The position numbers and the translations under genes were made by a program. Source: Aquitalea aquatica (GTDB taxonomy: Bacteria; Pseudomonadota; Gammaproteobacteria; Burkholderiales; Chromobacteriaceae). Taken from it: a DNA stretch of 64,000 nt. The notes below the pieces were generated by a model. That model ran no database searches. It saw nothing but the letters and a program-made list of their open reading frames with translations, and was not told the DNA's origin. This document shows, one piece after another, positions 37,106-45,806 of the stretch. Positions within the stretch are counted from its first letter, which is position 1. Every line of letters begins with the position of its first letter. Location: contig NZ_JACERN010000039.1 of assembly GCF_013911085.1 (NCBI RefSeq), positions 1 through 64,000 on the forward strand, read 5' to 3'.

Positions 37106-38617
37106 ATGAAACATACAATCTGTGCTCTCAGCATCATGCTGTTTGGCTACCATGCTGCCGTCCAGGCCGCGCCTACCTATACACCTCCTAGTGTATCCGT
37201 AACGTATAACGGTACCCAGTACGTTATTTCCTCGGCCCGCATGAATTGGGCAAGTAATTCCGCAACACTATCCGCGCAGCCTTGGTGGGGAAGCCAATCA
37301 GCCGCGTCGGCATTCGCAAATTTGGTGACAACACATGCTGGTGGATACAGTGGCGCTTCGTCTTCCGGCGATGGTGCACTGTTTGCGCTTGGGCATGTCT
37401 CGGGTGTCATGACTTTGGTTTATTACCTAGGCAATGTGCTCAATACTGCTTGTGTCAGTGCTCATTGCAATACAGGTGATACACAGTCATGGTATTACGC
37501 TTATGTTGTGAGTAGCGCACCCAATACCAACCTAACCAGTTCTACTCAAAGCCAGCACAATAACCCCGGCATCAACGCCGCCCGTGTACTGGATGCCAAC
37601 AGCGTACTGCAATCGCGTTTCAGCGGCCTCAGCACGGCTCAGCAGCAATCCGCTGCGGTCAGCCAGACCCTGCCGGTGCTGACTGGTGCCGCCGGCCAGG
37701 CTGTTCAGGCCGCATCCACCGCAGTGAATCAGGTGATTGTTGGCCGCTTGAACACCCAGCGTGGCCAATCGTCTGGTGACACTTACTACACCGACAAGAA
37801 TGTTTGGCTGAAGCCTTTCGGCTCGCGTGCCGACCAGGCCGATACCGATGGCGTCAGCGGATACAAGGCTGATATCTACGGCCTGGCCGGTGGTGTGGAT
37901 GGAAAGATCAACAGCAAGCTGCGCCTGGGTGCCGCTTTCAGCTATGCCCGTAGTGATGTGGACAGCAATGCCAGTGCTCCGCAAAGCCTGAAAGTGGATA
38001 GCTACCAGCTGATCGGCTATGGCTCTTATGATCTGAACGAGCGCACTGCGCTGGATTTCCAGGCGGATATCGGTCAGAACAAGAACGATAGCAGCCGCAC
38101 GCTTTCCTTTGCCAGCAACGTGGCCCAGGCCAGTTACGACAGCTGGACGGTTCACACCGGCCTCAGCCTGTCGCGTAGCTACGCGCTAAGCGAAAAGAAC
38201 AGCCTGATTCCGTCGCTGCGTGTGGATTACACCCGTATTCGTGCCGATGGGTATCAGGAAAGCGGTGCCGGTTCGCTTAACCTGAACGTGGGCGCACAAA
38301 ACACCGAAGCACTGGTGTTTGGCGTGGATGGCAAACTGGTCAGCAAGCTCAACGACAAACTTACCCTCAGCACCAGCCTGGGTGTGGGCTATGACGCCAT
38401 GAGCAAGCAGACAGCCATTACCTCTGTCTATGCCGGCGCACCGACGGCCGCCTTCACCACCAGTGGTATTAATCCCAGCCCGTGGCTGGGCCGTGGTGCA
38501 CTGGGCCTGTCCTACAAAACCAAAAACGGTATGGAAATCACCGGACGTTACGATCTGGAATACCGTCAAAGCTACCTGGGGCAGACCGTCTCGCTCAACC
38601 TGAACATGCCCTTCTGA
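37106..38617 (+). CDS. Autotransporter (type Va secretion) with short passenger
   Basis: This 503-aa outer-membrane protein has a signal peptide ending AVQAA-APTY, a passenger of only ~150-200 residues, and a linker helix (LDANSVLQSRFSGLSTAQQQ). The C-terminal beta barrel (~230-503) has alternating strands (NVWLKPFGSRADQ, YGLAGGVDGKINSKLRLGAAFSYARSD) and ends in Phe, as required for BAM insertion. The passenger contains ACVSAHC with two close cysteines and is Ser/Tyr/Asn-rich; no enzyme motif is seen. The first ~450 bases are clearly AT-richer than the barrel part, suggesting a mosaic gene. GGGG precedes the ATG at 37106. Confidence 0.85.
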   Translation: MKHTICALSIMLFGYHAAVQAAPTYTPPSVSVTYNGTQYVISSARMNWASNSATLSAQPWWGSQSAASAFANLVTTHAGGYSGASSSGDGALFALGHVSGVMTLVYYLGNVLNTACVSAHCNTGDTQSWYYAYVVSSAPNTNLTSSTQSQHNNPGINAARVLDANSVLQSRFSGLSTAQQQSAAVSQTLPVLTGAAGQAVQAASTAVNQVIVGRLNTQRGQSSGDTYYTDKNVWLKPFGSRADQADTDGVSGYKADIYGLAGGVDGKINSKLRLGAAFSYARSDVDSNASAPQSLKVDSYQLIGYGSYDLNERTALDFQADIGQNKNDSSRTLSFASNVAQASYDSWTVHTGLSLSRSYALSEKNSLIPSLRVDYTRIRADGYQESGAGSLNLNVGAQNTEALVFGVDGKLVSKLNDKLTLSTSLGVGYDAMSKQTAITSVYAGAPTAAFTTSGINPSPWLGRGALGLSYKTKNGMEITGRYDLEYRQSYLGQTVSLNLNMPF

Positions 38618-38640
38618 TTCCGCCGCATGTACAGCAAGGA

Positions 38641-38663
38641 AAAGGCCCGAATGGGCCTTTTTT
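38641..38663 (+). terminator. Intrinsic terminator after the autotransporter
   Basis: AAAGGCCC/GGGCCTTT with a GAAT loop is followed by more T. The A-run on the left side lets it work for the convergent lipoprotein gene as well, whose stop codon it touches. Confidence 0.85.
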
Positions 38664-39514
38664 CATGGTAATTGCCCTGTAGCCTGCCGCCATAGTGTTG
38701 GCCAGATGTTGTCCCAGCAGCAATGATGGTTGAAACCGGAAAGTGTGCGCTGCGTCACCTGTAGTTGCGGTGTCAGCCTCGCTGCCACTGCGGCAGCGAG
38801 TGCAGGCGGAATATTTTCGTCTTCTTCTCCGCTAAACAGCCACACCTGCCCGGCCCGCAGCTGCTGCAGCCTCGCCAGCGGATCCAGCGAACCCTGCAGC
38901 GGCGACAGATTGTGCAGGCGAATCCACTCCTGCGGGTCCACATTCCCGGCCACACTCAGCAGCAACTGCACATCGTTGCGGCGTTCTGCCAGCAACAATG
39001 CCAGCGCGGCCCCGCCGGAATAGCCCACCAAGTTGATATGTGTCGTCCGGTACTGGCGCTTGAGCTGTGACACCGCCTCATCCAGTGCATTAACTACTGC
39101 TGGTGAAAAGCGTGCACCCGTCCACAGCGCCGCAGTGCATTGCACTGGCAGTGGCGTGGCATATTGGCACGGCCTGCCCAAATAAATGGCGGTGCCGTCG
39201 GGTTGTTGCATGGCTAGCCGCAAGGCTAGCGGGTTGAGCGGAGTGGGGTCATCCGATGGCGTGTCCATATTCAGCCAGGCCAGCCCGTCGCCTTCCAGGT
39301 AAATGGTGATGACATCGGCCTGGGCCGGCATGGCACTCCTGGCTGCTGCAAACAGGTCGAAATCACCGCCTTGCACGGTTTGCCAATGCCAGCCCTGTGC
39401 GGTAAGCAGGCTTTGCGCCTGTAGTTGTCTTTCGGCGCCAGAAGGGAGGTGGGTGCAGGCGGACAGCAGCCCAACACAGCACAAGAATACAAGAAGTAGC
39501 GAACAATACCGCAT
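38663..39514 (-). CDS. Predicted lipoprotein with alpha/beta-hydrolase fold
   Basis: This 283-aa protein has a lipoprotein signal peptide (RYCSLLLVFLCCVGLLSAC; lipobox LLSAC) and a serine-hydrolase core: nucleophile elbow INLVGYSGGAALALLLAE, an acidic residue in VWLFSGEEDENIP, and a late His in LSGFNHHCCW. The enzyme would face the periplasm, anchored to a membrane. The substrate is unknown; DUF-type lipase/esterase relatives are common in proteobacteria. The start at 39514 is chosen because the signal peptide begins there; the longer upstream frame has no such sense. Confidence 0.7.
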   Translation of the reverse strand: MRYCSLLLVFLCCVGLLSACTHLPSGAERQLQAQSLLTAQGWHWQTVQGGDFDLFAAARSAMPAQADVITIYLEGDGLAWLNMDTPSDDPTPLNPLALRLAMQQPDGTAIYLGRPCQYATPLPVQCTAALWTGARFSPAVVNALDEAVSQLKRQYRTTHINLVGYSGGAALALLLAERRNDVQLLLSVAGNVDPQEWIRLHNLSPLQGSLDPLARLQQLRAGQVWLFSGEEDENIPPALAAAVAARLTPQLQVTQRTLSGFNHHCCWDNIWPTLWRQATGQLP

Positions 39515-39666
39515 GGCAGCCGATGGCGAGGAAAGAAACCTGCCCACTATACCGCCAGCGCAGGGGCAGTGGGCATGATCAATACCGGCACCCAACGACA
39601 GGCCGCTGTGATGGCCGAGCCACAGATCCATCCCGGCCATGTCGGCGTACAGGCTAATGCGAAGGC

Positions 39667-40062
39667 CTAAGTAGGATACAGTGCGGCCAGCGTACGGGTA
39701 AGCAGATTATGCAGATGCTGCAGGATCAGATACTGGTCGCTCGGCTCCAGCGCGGCCGCATGCTCGGTATTCAGCAACTGCAGCAAACCTTCCAGCGTGC
39801 GGCGGCTTTCCAGCAAGCGCGCATCCACCTCAGCCAGCTGCGCCTCCAGCCGATGGCAGACCGCCAGCACATCCTGCCAGGCCTGCGCCACGGCCGGTGC
39901 GGGCTGATCACCCAGCGCCGCCTGCATGGCAGACAGGCTGGCATGCAGCGGCCCCAGCGGCAGGCAAGCATGCTGCAAGAACTGGGCAAACTGCGGATCA
40001 GACTGATGGGGAGAAAAAGACGGCCGCCCAGGTGGCGGTGTATCGCGAGGCGTGCTGCTCAT
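39667..40062 (-). CDS. Hypothetical helical protein (131 aa)
   Basis: No known family is recognised. The first ~25 residues are Pro/Ser-rich; the rest is predicted helical with Leu/Ala-rich heptad-like repeats (LHASLSAMQAAL, VCHRLEAQLAEVDARLLESRRTLEGLLQLL), suggesting a coiled-coil or helical bundle. No signal peptide or membrane segment. The start at 40062 is fixed by GGAGGG 6 bases upstream; the frame upstream also stays open across a repeat-containing leader. Standing next to the restriction island, it may be part of accessory DNA. Confidence 0.6.
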   Translation of the reverse strand: MSSTPRDTPPPGRPSFSPHQSDPQFAQFLQHACLPLGPLHASLSAMQAALGDQPAPAVAQAWQDVLAVCHRLEAQLAEVDARLLESRRTLEGLLQLLNTEHAAALEPSDQYLILQHLHNLLTRTLAALYPT

Positions 40063-40102
40063 GGCAAAACCCTCCAAGGTGATGTACATCGCAACCACCT
40101 CC

Positions 40103-40277
40103 GACGCCAATCGGGGGTGGCAGGCACATGGCAGGATTGGCGTTACCGGTCACCTTGAACCCGGCGCTCCCGGAGGAGCTCCCACCAAGGCCCGCCATGG
40201 AAAAAGGCAAAGCAATGGTGCGAGGACTGGTACGTGTGCACGTAGCAGTCCGCCAAAGTGGGGTCGGGACGCCAATC
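40103..40277. repeat. Repeated GACGCCAATC motifs in a structured leader
   Basis: GACGCCAATC occurs at 40103-40112 and 40268-40277. The inverted copy GATTGGCG at 40135-40142 can pair with 40105-40112 (8 bp, 22-base loop). The second copy lies in a GGGA...TCCC hairpin (40266-40279), and CGCCAATC occurs again at 40521-40528. The whole 40063-40528 gap holds no credible gene; it also contains a DnaA-box-like TTATCCACA at 40381-40389. Confidence 0.5.
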
Positions 40278-40528
40278 CCGGTGCCGCTATTGAACGACAC
40301 CGGGCGATTATCAGCTGTGACAGGGGGAGAGGCAAGCAAGATGGTGGCCTCGACAGTGGCATAGGCCAGCAGACCGGGAGTTATCCACAGTTGGGCAGAG
40401 AAAGGAGTTTTACCCACAGCGTTGCTGCGCCATTGAGCACGTGGATGGTATCAACTCTGCTTAAACTGTCATTTAGGCTTGTTTTTATGCCAATCGCGTG
40501 GTTTGCTGACGGAGTTGATTCGCCAATC

Positions 40529-41002
40529 CTAAGGGAGAGTAGGTGTGGCCCGACGTCGACCCATCAAAACCGCTTCCTGAGCCGTTCCGAGAACAAAACT
40601 ACGGCATAACTGAATGACTTCTTCTACAGGTCGGCGTGATGGCCCCTTAAAGCAACACTCCCAAACAATCAGCACCCGCCAGCCACTATGGAGCAACGCA
40701 ACAACTACCTTATCGTCACGCTCCCTATTGCCTCGAATCTTTGTATTCCAGAAATCAGTGCGGGTAGCGGGCAATCTGAATAGTGGGCAGTCGTGACCAT
40801 GCCAGAAACAACCATGGACTAGAATTACCGCCCGATAGCGCGGAAATACAAGGTCGGGTTTGCCTGGCAACTCAGGAACACAGAGGCGAAAACGCAGCCC
40901 TGCTGCATGGAGCCCTCGCCTCAATACCAATTCAGGCTTTGTATCTCTTGCACGTATCCGGCTCATATTGAGCCTGCGTTGGGCTGGCGTAAGGACGTCC
41001 AT
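40529..41002 (-). CDS. vsr: Very short patch repair endonuclease
   Basis: Vsr nicks next to T in T:G mismatches that arise when 5-methylcytosine deaminates, protecting sites of a cytosine methyltransferase. The 157-aa protein has the family core: MSRIRARDTKPELVLRRGLHAAGLRFR, then ELPGKPDLVFPRYRAVILVHGCFWHGHDC with the catalytic Asp and His, DFWNTKI, and the GWRVLIVWECC strand. GAGG lies 8 bases before the ATG. It is the last gene of the restriction-modification island and follows the DUF2357 gene by 9 bases; its partner is the methyltransferase encoded upstream. Confidence 0.95.
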   Translation of the reverse strand: MDVLTPAQRRLNMSRIRARDTKPELVLRRGLHAAGLRFRLCVPELPGKPDLVFPRYRAVILVHGCFWHGHDCPLFRLPATRTDFWNTKIRGNRERDDKVVVALLHSGWRVLIVWECCFKGPSRRPVEEVIQLCRSFVLGTAQEAVLMGRRRATPTLP

Positions 41003-41011
41003 GCATATACC

Positions 41012-42676
41012 TCATGACCGATTACCGACGGCATCCTCGACGATGATCTTTAGCACGTCTACAAACTGAGCCAACGTCATGCCCGGCCGCAAAGTGACTG
41101 CCCCGAACTGGAAACCAGCACGGTAGAGCGGATGGAACAGACGCCCAGGCATCGGTGTATCCCTATAGTCAGCATTCAAAGCTGGTAAATATGGAGTCAG
41201 CAGATACGCAGCCGTGACAATACCTTCTGTTTTGCCGGAAGCGACCTCCCGCACCAGTGCATCACGATAAGTATGTATAGAAGTAAGTGCATCATTAAGC
41301 CCCGACTCAATCCGGTACTTAGCATCAAGAACAATCATCCGTCCGCTCTCTTCGGCAGTACAAGGTTCAGACGCAGCAACAATATCGGGAGTCATCGTTC
41401 GACTATAGGAACCACGTCCGTCTGGTTCACTCCAGAACTCCCTGTACTGTTTCTGGAAACATAATTTCCAGCCTGCTCCAACATCAACAGTGGCACTACC
41501 CGCAGCCAGCGTCATACCGCCATTGGCATCTGCAATGAACAGATCCTGGATATCCAGTTGCTCCTGGCCGAATGCCTCTGCAGCAGCCCTGACCAGTCTA
41601 AGGAAGCACCACAGTTCATACAGATCAAAGGTTCTGGCAAGCGGTAGATTCAGGAACTCACCAAAAATTGATGCAATACCCAGATTGATATCTTGCCAAA
41701 GACGATAGAACCGCCGGTAAGCAGGGTCGTTCCGGAATATAGAGGACAATAAAAGTCGAGGGGAAGCATCACCAGCCTCCACAAAGGGCGTCTCTGAAGC
41801 CAGCTGACCCACGCGCCGAGATAGCCTCTTGCATCGGCTGGACCAGACATTCGCTCCCAGACTTATCTCCGGGTCTTCATCCCGCTGACTTCGATCCAGC
41901 TGCTCTGCCATAGCGGCCAACCAGGACGACCATGCCCGCAGGCACGCCCCAATCTGCCTATGTTCTGGCAGATCAAGTGAACTGCACCGCTGCCGGATTC
42001 GAATCTGTTGAGGCAGAAAACCCTTTAACGACGCTGGAAGACGCCCTGGAGCCTGGGTTTCCTGGGCAATCCGGCCGGAACGGAACGACCGGATGATCTC
42101 GGGACCCGTTGCACGAGCTGCTCGGTGATATGGAAGGACAGTTTCCTCCATCCCAAGCAAGCGACGGGGACTTCTCACAATCCCTGCCACCACCGCTTCC
42201 AGCTCGCAAATCCTCGAGCGCAAGAACTCAAGCCTAGCTATTGGAGGTGTTCGGCTACTATCTCCACGAGCCACCCCTTTGCGAAATCCGCTCAGCGCGA
42301 AGAGAGCAAAGCTGTCTCCGAGAATCTCCCGGAGCATTGCGTCAAAATCGTCCCGGGTAAGCTTTCGTAAATCGGGGTCTGTAACGATTTCAAATCGCAA
42401 GGGAGATCGCCCGCACAGTCGAAGTTCAGCCTCAACAGTTCCTGCATGAAAACTAGGGGACCACCTCCAACGTGCTTTATCTGGACTGGCTGACCGCAGA
42501 GCTTCCAGGGGGACATCGTCAATCAGAAGGTCTGCAGAGGCCGCATTCTCAGCGTCAAATAGCTCGAACAGATAATTGCCGGTTTCCTGAATCGTACCAG
42601 GAGATACCGGCTCAGGGTCCGGCCAGACTCTCCATGCCACCTCCCCCTTATCCTTCCGCATGAACAGGGTTGTCAT
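41012..42676 (-). CDS. DUF2357/McrC-like PD-(D/E)XK restriction nuclease subunit
   Basis: This 554-aa protein has an N-terminal DUF2357-like region (ELFDAENAASADLLIDDVPLEALRS; FEIVTDPDLRKLTRDDFDAMLREIL), a helical middle (YRRFYRLWQDINLG, FDLYELWCFLRLVRAA), and a C-terminal nuclease core: TMTPDIVAAS, then MIVLDAKYRIE, the Asp and D-x-K of PD-(D/E)XK nucleases, then a conserved SIHTYRDAL. It is the likely cleavage subunit driven by the McrB-like GTPase encoded 9 bases upstream. LlaJI-type systems pair such proteins with C5-methyltransferases. An island gene of lower GC than the chromosome core. Confidence 0.78.
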   Translation of the reverse strand: MTTLFMRKDKGEVAWRVWPDPEPVSPGTIQETGNYLFELFDAENAASADLLIDDVPLEALRSASPDKARWRWSPSFHAGTVEAELRLCGRSPLRFEIVTDPDLRKLTRDDFDAMLREILGDSFALFALSGFRKGVARGDSSRTPPIARLEFLRSRICELEAVVAGIVRSPRRLLGMEETVLPYHRAARATGPEIIRSFRSGRIAQETQAPGRLPASLKGFLPQQIRIRQRCSSLDLPEHRQIGACLRAWSSWLAAMAEQLDRSQRDEDPEISLGANVWSSRCKRLSRRVGQLASETPFVEAGDASPRLLLSSIFRNDPAYRRFYRLWQDINLGIASIFGEFLNLPLARTFDLYELWCFLRLVRAAAEAFGQEQLDIQDLFIADANGGMTLAAGSATVDVGAGWKLCFQKQYREFWSEPDGRGSYSRTMTPDIVAASEPCTAEESGRMIVLDAKYRIESGLNDALTSIHTYRDALVREVASGKTEGIVTAAYLLTPYLPALNADYRDTPMPGRLFHPLYRAGFQFGAVTLRPGMTLAQFVDVLKIIVEDAVGNRS

Positions 42677-42685
42677 GGCATGCTC

Positions 42686-44332
42686 TTAGCGACTGGCCTG
42701 AAACGATCCAAACTCATCCAGATCAGAAAGTAATCTATTGAGGAATGCTACCGCTCGCGGCAGGCCACCCAGATCCTTCAGCAAACCATTCAGAAGAGGG
42801 CGCTGCTTCTCAGTACCACGAAGCTTCACAAGAATTTTCTGGACCATCAGATCATCGGTGACTTCGTTCGGGTGGGATTTGAGATGCACAGCACTGAAGG
42901 CGTGATAGCGCACCACTTCTTCCGCAACACGGTATCCAAAGCCCAGACTATGCGCCGACATAGCTCGATGCGCAGCAAGAAGATGTTTCTCACATGCCTC
43001 GCGCCCACTCTGCAGATCGGGTTCTCGGGTGGCAAGCCCATCAAGGAACCCGCCCAGATCAACTGCCGACATATCGATAACCATCGCCCGGTCCAGCACC
43101 TTGTCACTTACCGGGCTTGTCGTTTCATCAATGTTAATGGTGCCGATGATATAAAGATTCGGAGGCAGGCGTAGCTCTGACGGAATACTTGTGCCGGTGG
43201 AACCCTCAAGCGGAACCCCACTGGAATGCAACAGAAGCTCTCCCTGCGTCTCTACACACGACAGCACATCCGATAAATAATACTCGACTCGTGCCAGATT
43301 CATCTCATCGAGTACAACAAAGACAGGAGAATCCTCATGGGCCGTCGCAAGTAGCACGGCTTCCAGGAATGGCGGAACCATGTAACGGTTTGATAGAACA
43401 TCATAGTATCCCGTTAACCCGGTTGGATCAGTCCATTCCGGACGCACAGGGCAGACGAATAAAAACGGATCTGGTGCAGCACTCGCTGAAATGCCATGTA
43501 CCGCACGAGCATACTTCAGGGCCAGTTGTGTCTTACCTGTACCGGAGAGCCCAGTCAGGATGACAAAGTGCTTATGAGGAAGGAAGTTGAGTGCTGCATG
43601 AAATCGTTGCACCTCCCCTTCCGGGTAATATCCCCCCTGAGCCCGAATAGAGGTTTCAATGTCCTCAACAGGGATTGAGCTCGGCAATCGCCGCATTGCC
43701 GGGCTGACTGATGCTGCATCAGTCCAGATCCGGAGCTCATGAACCTTCTCTCTGCCAACAAGGCTGGCAAGATACCCTACAAACTCACGAGCAAGCAGAC
43801 TGCGGCGAGCCGAGGCCGCAGGCGGCCAAATAGCAAACCGGATGGAGTCGACTTTTGCCATACAATCCGGATCGAGGAGTCCTTCAGGGGCACCACTGCG
43901 CAGCGACTCCCTAAAGTCATAATTATGAAAATAAATATGACCTGTTTCTGTGATATAGAACTTCAGGTTATTACTTATTTTTCCCGGCTTACCTGATTGA
44001 GCAATTTTCTCTGCTCCCTCGTGGAACAGCTTCTGCAACCCATTATTGATTTTTACTGCTTCTGCAGAAATAACAATGGCGAAGTACACCTCATCCTGAG
44101 GTGGAAAATTGAGTACACACAGGAAAATAAATTGCTCAAGAGGTGATGTACGCCCCTCGACCAATCCAGCGGAGTACGCCTCCATGTTGTTCGTACATGC
44201 GAACAGCCCACCTTCGATGACGCGTGCACTATTCGAGAATCCAAAGTTCTTTGCGACTCGCGCATCCGCCCGGATATCGGGCAATGCCCGGATCGCCTCC
44301 TCAAACTGTTGCTGCCGTTCTGTCGCCGACAT
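42686..44332 (-). CDS. McrB-like AAA+ GTPase subunit of the restriction system
   Basis: This 548-aa protein has an N-terminal domain of ~230 residues, probably for DNA recognition (SIRFAIWPPAASARRSLLAREFVGYLASL included), and a C-terminal AAA+ motor: Walker A ILTGLSGTGKTQLA, Walker B PVFVVLDEMNLARVEYYLSDVLS, and the sensor region IIGTINIDETTSPVSDKVLDRA, which corresponds to the McrB TxNxxD GTPase signature. It would translocate DNA and activate the DUF2357 nuclease. Its start lies inside the methyltransferase 3' end (32-base overlap), so the two are coupled. The target sequence is not predictable from the protein alone. Confidence 0.83.
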   Translation of the reverse strand: MSATERQQQFEEAIRALPDIRADARVAKNFGFSNSARVIEGGLFACTNNMEAYSAGLVEGRTSPLEQFIFLCVLNFPPQDEVYFAIVISAEAVKINNGLQKLFHEGAEKIAQSGKPGKISNNLKFYITETGHIYFHNYDFRESLRSGAPEGLLDPDCMAKVDSIRFAIWPPAASARRSLLAREFVGYLASLVGREKVHELRIWTDAASVSPAMRRLPSSIPVEDIETSIRAQGGYYPEGEVQRFHAALNFLPHKHFVILTGLSGTGKTQLALKYARAVHGISASAAPDPFLFVCPVRPEWTDPTGLTGYYDVLSNRYMVPPFLEAVLLATAHEDSPVFVVLDEMNLARVEYYLSDVLSCVETQGELLLHSSGVPLEGSTGTSIPSELRLPPNLYIIGTINIDETTSPVSDKVLDRAMVIDMSAVDLGGFLDGLATREPDLQSGREACEKHLLAAHRAMSAHSLGFGYRVAEEVVRYHAFSAVHLKSHPNEVTDDLMVQKILVKLRGTEKQRPLLNGLLKDLGGLPRAVAFLNRLLSDLDEFGSFQASR

Positions 44333-45806
44333 GTTCTTCCTGTAATTGCGCTATTCGTGTTTGCAAAGTTGCCATAATTGTCTGGGCCAGGGCTTTTGAC
44401 AGAAGAGGTGGAACCGCATTACCAATCTGACGGAAAGCTGGGTTCATTGTCCCACTGAACTGGAAACCGTCAGGGAACGACTGCAGTCTCGCAGCCTCCC
44501 GAACAGAAATAGTCCTTGCCTGCAGGCTGTCATAATGAATATGACTGTAGCTATCCTTTCCAAGATGCGCCATCAACGTCCTAGCCGGCTGATCTTTCCA
44601 CATCTTGCGCCATTTGTTTGGAAACTTACTGGCATCGTATGGAGGAATGATTGAATCCCGTAACTGCTGGTACTCGTCTGAGCCCTCTTTCAGAGCAGCC
44701 CCTTTTTCCCGTGCCGCCGTGAGACGTTCCTCAAACATCTCAACAGCATGCTGATAGGCCTCCGGGTATTGATCCCCCGGATTCATCCTCGCAAACAACT
44801 CATAATCTCTGGGCAAATACCGGATTACATGATCTCTGAGGCCGTCAGGCGATGCTTCAAACCCTGGCCATGAACGCATCAGTTGAGCATACCCAGAAAG
44901 TTTGGACTTTTTGCCATAGGGAATGAACTGATCGAATCTCCGTGCCCCACGCTTCAGAGCGCCAGCAGCAACAAGTTCGCGTGCTTTGATGAGAGGTAAG
45001 TCACCTATGGCATCTTCAGCGGTAACCGCTCTCTCCTGCACCGGTGTTGCGACCGGGGGGGCGACATAAGAATGAACCTCACCAAATAGTCCCCCCACTG
45101 TTTTCAGCGCAACAGCTCTGGTCCCTTCGTAGCCAGAAGGTAATACAAGCCAGTTAGTTGGCTCAGGGAATGTAACTTGGTCTGCAACTTCCCGACGGTA
45201 TGCGACGAGGAACATCCGCTCGCGCATCTGAGGAACTCCGTAGAACGCGGCGTTAAGGAGCGTGTACCTGCTGACATACCCCTTTGCCTCAAGAATCTCA
45301 CATGTTTCCTCGGCGACATTGTGTCCGCCATGATTCAAGATATCCGGCACATTCTCCATGAGAACTGCCAGAGGCTGGAACGCATCCACATAGCGGAGAT
45401 ATTCCTTGTACAACCGTGCTCTCGGGTCATGAATAAATGCTTGTGGATGAGCATCAACCTCACGCAGCTTGGATCTACCTACACGTGCAAATGCTTGGCA
45501 GGGTGGCCCACCGATGATCACATCGAAGGCCTCTGGAACCGGACCCAGTTCCAGCTTAGAAACCAAGTCTTCGGGATGAGTCTCCGTGATGTCAATTGCA
45601 CAACTGTGCTTTGGGTCACCATCATGGAAATTCAGACCATGTGAACGTGCTGCATCTGGGTCAAATTCAACAGCAGCCCCAATCTCAAAGCCTGCTGCGT
45701 GGAATCCTAACGAAAGACCACCGCAGCCAGCGAACAGATCGAGAACACGCGGCTTCTGCCCGTTCTTCAGTCTTTCGAGTTTGCTAAGTATGATTTGATT
45801 TGTCAT
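44301..45806 (-). CDS. dcm: DNA (cytosine-5-)-methyltransferase
   Basis: This 501-aa C5-methyltransferase has motif I VLDLFAGCGGLSLGFHAAGF, motif IV GGPPCQAFARVGR with the catalytic Cys, motif VI VLMENVPDI, motif VIII region RERMFLVAYRR, and motifs IX-X RTISVREAARLQSFPDGF...QIGNAVPPLL. It is longer than M.HhaI (327 aa), with a large target-recognition region (~200-400). It protects host DNA from the McrB-like/DUF2357 nuclease encoded downstream; Vsr repairs its deaminated sites. The ATG overlaps the stop of the preceding ribbon-helix-helix remnant (ATGA). The dcm symbol is by family, not by proven specificity. Confidence 0.95.
   Translation of the reverse strand: MTNQIILSKLERLKNGQKPRVLDLFAGCGGLSLGFHAAGFEIGAAVEFDPDAARSHGLNFHDGDPKHSCAIDITETHPEDLVSKLELGPVPEAFDVIIGGPPCQAFARVGRSKLREVDAHPQAFIHDPRARLYKEYLRYVDAFQPLAVLMENVPDILNHGGHNVAEETCEILEAKGYVSRYTLLNAAFYGVPQMRERMFLVAYRREVADQVTFPEPTNWLVLPSGYEGTRAVALKTVGGLFGEVHSYVAPPVATPVQERAVTAEDAIGDLPLIKARELVAAGALKRGARRFDQFIPYGKKSKLSGYAQLMRSWPGFEASPDGLRDHVIRYLPRDYELFARMNPGDQYPEAYQHAVEMFEERLTAAREKGAALKEGSDEYQQLRDSIIPPYDASKFPNKWRKMWKDQPARTLMAHLGKDSYSHIHYDSLQARTISVREAARLQSFPDGFQFSGTMNPAFRQIGNAVPPLLSKALAQTIMATLQTRIAQLQEEHVGDRTAATV

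Noticed and set aside
37177-38569. CRISPR or tandem repeats in the accessory region
   Set aside because: No regularly spaced direct repeats were found here or elsewhere in the window.
39998-40417. Long minus-strand reading frame through the repeat-bearing leader near vsr
   Set aside because: It overlaps the well-supported 131-aa gene in another frame, has no ribosome site and consists largely of low-complexity Gly/Ser/Pro stretches produced by the repeats.
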